From Bacteroidota bacterium (GTDB lineage Bacteria > Bacteroidota > Ignavibacteria > Tepidaquicellales > Tepidaquicellaceae), in assembly GCA_018266845.1 (NCBI GenBank), contig JAFDZO010000002.1, forward strand, positions 62,001 to 126,000: a stretch of 64,000 nt of DNA. Direction: 5' to 3'. The notes under the pieces were generated by a model, which was given only the letters and a program-made list of their open reading frames with translations, was not told the origin of the DNA and searched no databases. Positions 63,580-64,000 of this stretch are shown here, piece by piece (within the stretch, counting starts at the first letter, position 1; each line of letters begins with the position of its first letter). The position numbers and the translations under genes are program-made.

Positions 63580-64000
63580 CATATTGTTGTTTTATTTTCT
63601 CCACAATATAAAGCTTGTGATAGTATCTTCCTGCGGCAAAAGCCTCGTTATAATAAGCCTCATCAAAGTGATTTCCCTCCTCTTCGCATTTAATTATTTC
63701 GTTAAAGTATTTTAATGAGGTAGGGATTAATACTGCGAACATTTCCGGTATTTCATCTCGTCTGTCCCTGTAAAACTGCCGGATTGTGCTGAGAGACGAA
63801 AGCGCGCTTTCATAAGCTTTCAGCTCGATAAAATTCATCATGTAATAAAAGCGGATATTTATTTTTTCAACTATATCTATCTGCTCTACATTGTTAAAGT
63901 AGCTCAATGACTCTTCATAGCTGCCCCGCTTAAAGCTCAAAATTCCTTTCCAGTAGTTATATTCATTTTTTCTGTATTCTGCTCCAATGTAGTTTACATA
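63566..64000 (-). CDS. Helical TPR-like protein, C-terminal part (N-terminus outside window)
   Basis: The minus-strand frame is open to the right edge (145 codons including TGA), so the true start is beyond 64000; a TTG at 63940 is inside the gene. Visible residues are helical with repeat-like spacing: YWKGILSFKRGSYEESLSYF, then IRFYYMMNFIELKAYESALS, the A/B helix pattern of TPR motifs. Residues EYRKNEYNYWKGIL upstream of the TTG continue the same pattern. Function unknown. Confidence 0.65.
   Translation of the reverse strand, partial: YVNYIGAEYRKNEYNYWKGILSFKRGSYEESLSYFNNVEQIDIVEKINIRFYYMMNFIELKAYESALSSLSTIRQFYRDRRDEIPEMFAVLIPTSLKYFNEIIKCEEEGNHFDEAYYNEAFAAGRYYHKLYIVEKIKQQYEKKT

Noticed and set aside
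1-64000. CRISPR arrays, tRNA or rRNA genes, transposases
   Set aside because: No evenly spaced direct repeats with unique spacers, no cloverleaf with a GTTCGAATC-type arm in the intergenic gaps, and no transposase motif among the coding frames were seen. This was by eye only.

Overview
The window looks like chromosomal DNA from an Ignavibacteria-type member of the Bacteroidota/Chlorobiota group. The strongest signs are type IX secretion (T9SS) C-terminal sorting domains carrying the NYPNPFNPST signature in several large secreted proteins, AT-rich sequence, poor Shine-Dalgarno sites and typical group families (DUF4199, DUF4286, Ycf48-like and FG-GAP cargo). This assignment is inference from gene content; there is no rRNA here. 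I saw no tRNA, CRISPR array or transposase.

Layout. 1-3.0 kb: the end of a dockerin-like secreted protein, a T9SS cargo protein and an MFS permease. 3.1-6.8 kb: rho, RNase G and a small glyoxalase-fold protein. 6.8-10.4 kb: a very large outer-membrane protein. 10.4-14.6 kb: rpsT, then on the minus strand an SRPBCC protein, ridA, parB, parA and a UPF0173 hydrolase. 14.9-17.7 kb: a citrate synthase of the eukaryotic/mitochondrial type, surE and an FkbM methyltransferase. 17.7-19.7 kb: a two-gene type II restriction-modification system. 19.7-28.0 kb (minus strand): obg, an acidic unknown protein, sdhB, a secreted unknown protein, sdhA, an HtrA-like protease with TPRs and an enoyl-CoA hydratase. 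28.0-29.1 kb: a gene-free, repeat-rich stretch. 29-45 kb: aldo/keto reductase, tadA, an M15-like peptidase, HPr, a polyprenyl synthase, a subtilase, a peroxiredoxin, ribF-rpsO-pnp-STAS, Rieske-queG and msrA. 45-50.6 kb: an RND efflux operon with a T9SS cargo gene between adaptor and pump. 50.7-53.1 kb: a membrane-anchored LuxR-type regulator, DUF4199, DUF1579 and a TfoX-like protein. 53.3-59.6 kb: tryptophan dioxygenase, SDR, DUF4286, an ALDH8-like dehydrogenase, an AtuA family protein and an alpha/beta hydrolase, which looks like a catabolic cluster. 59.6-64 kb: a small secreted protein, a 14-unit FG-GAP T9SS protein and the end of a helical (TPR-like) protein.

How genes fit together. Translation and RNA turnover are well represented (rho, RNase G, rpsT, rpsO, pnp, tadA, queG). 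The TCA cycle appears as citrate synthase and succinate dehydrogenase A and B, without a membrane anchor gene here. Envelope functions dominate the rest.

The least explained material is intergenic. A GC-rich element at 53147-53255 has three perfect hairpins inside an 11-bp outer stem. A repeat of about 70 bp (28880-28951 and 60073-60144) has two palindromes whose arms show a compensatory change. Three copies of a roughly 95-bp element with palindromic ends, a 268-bp nested palindrome at 10474-10741, and a set of CGTTRC...GYAACG hairpins are also present.
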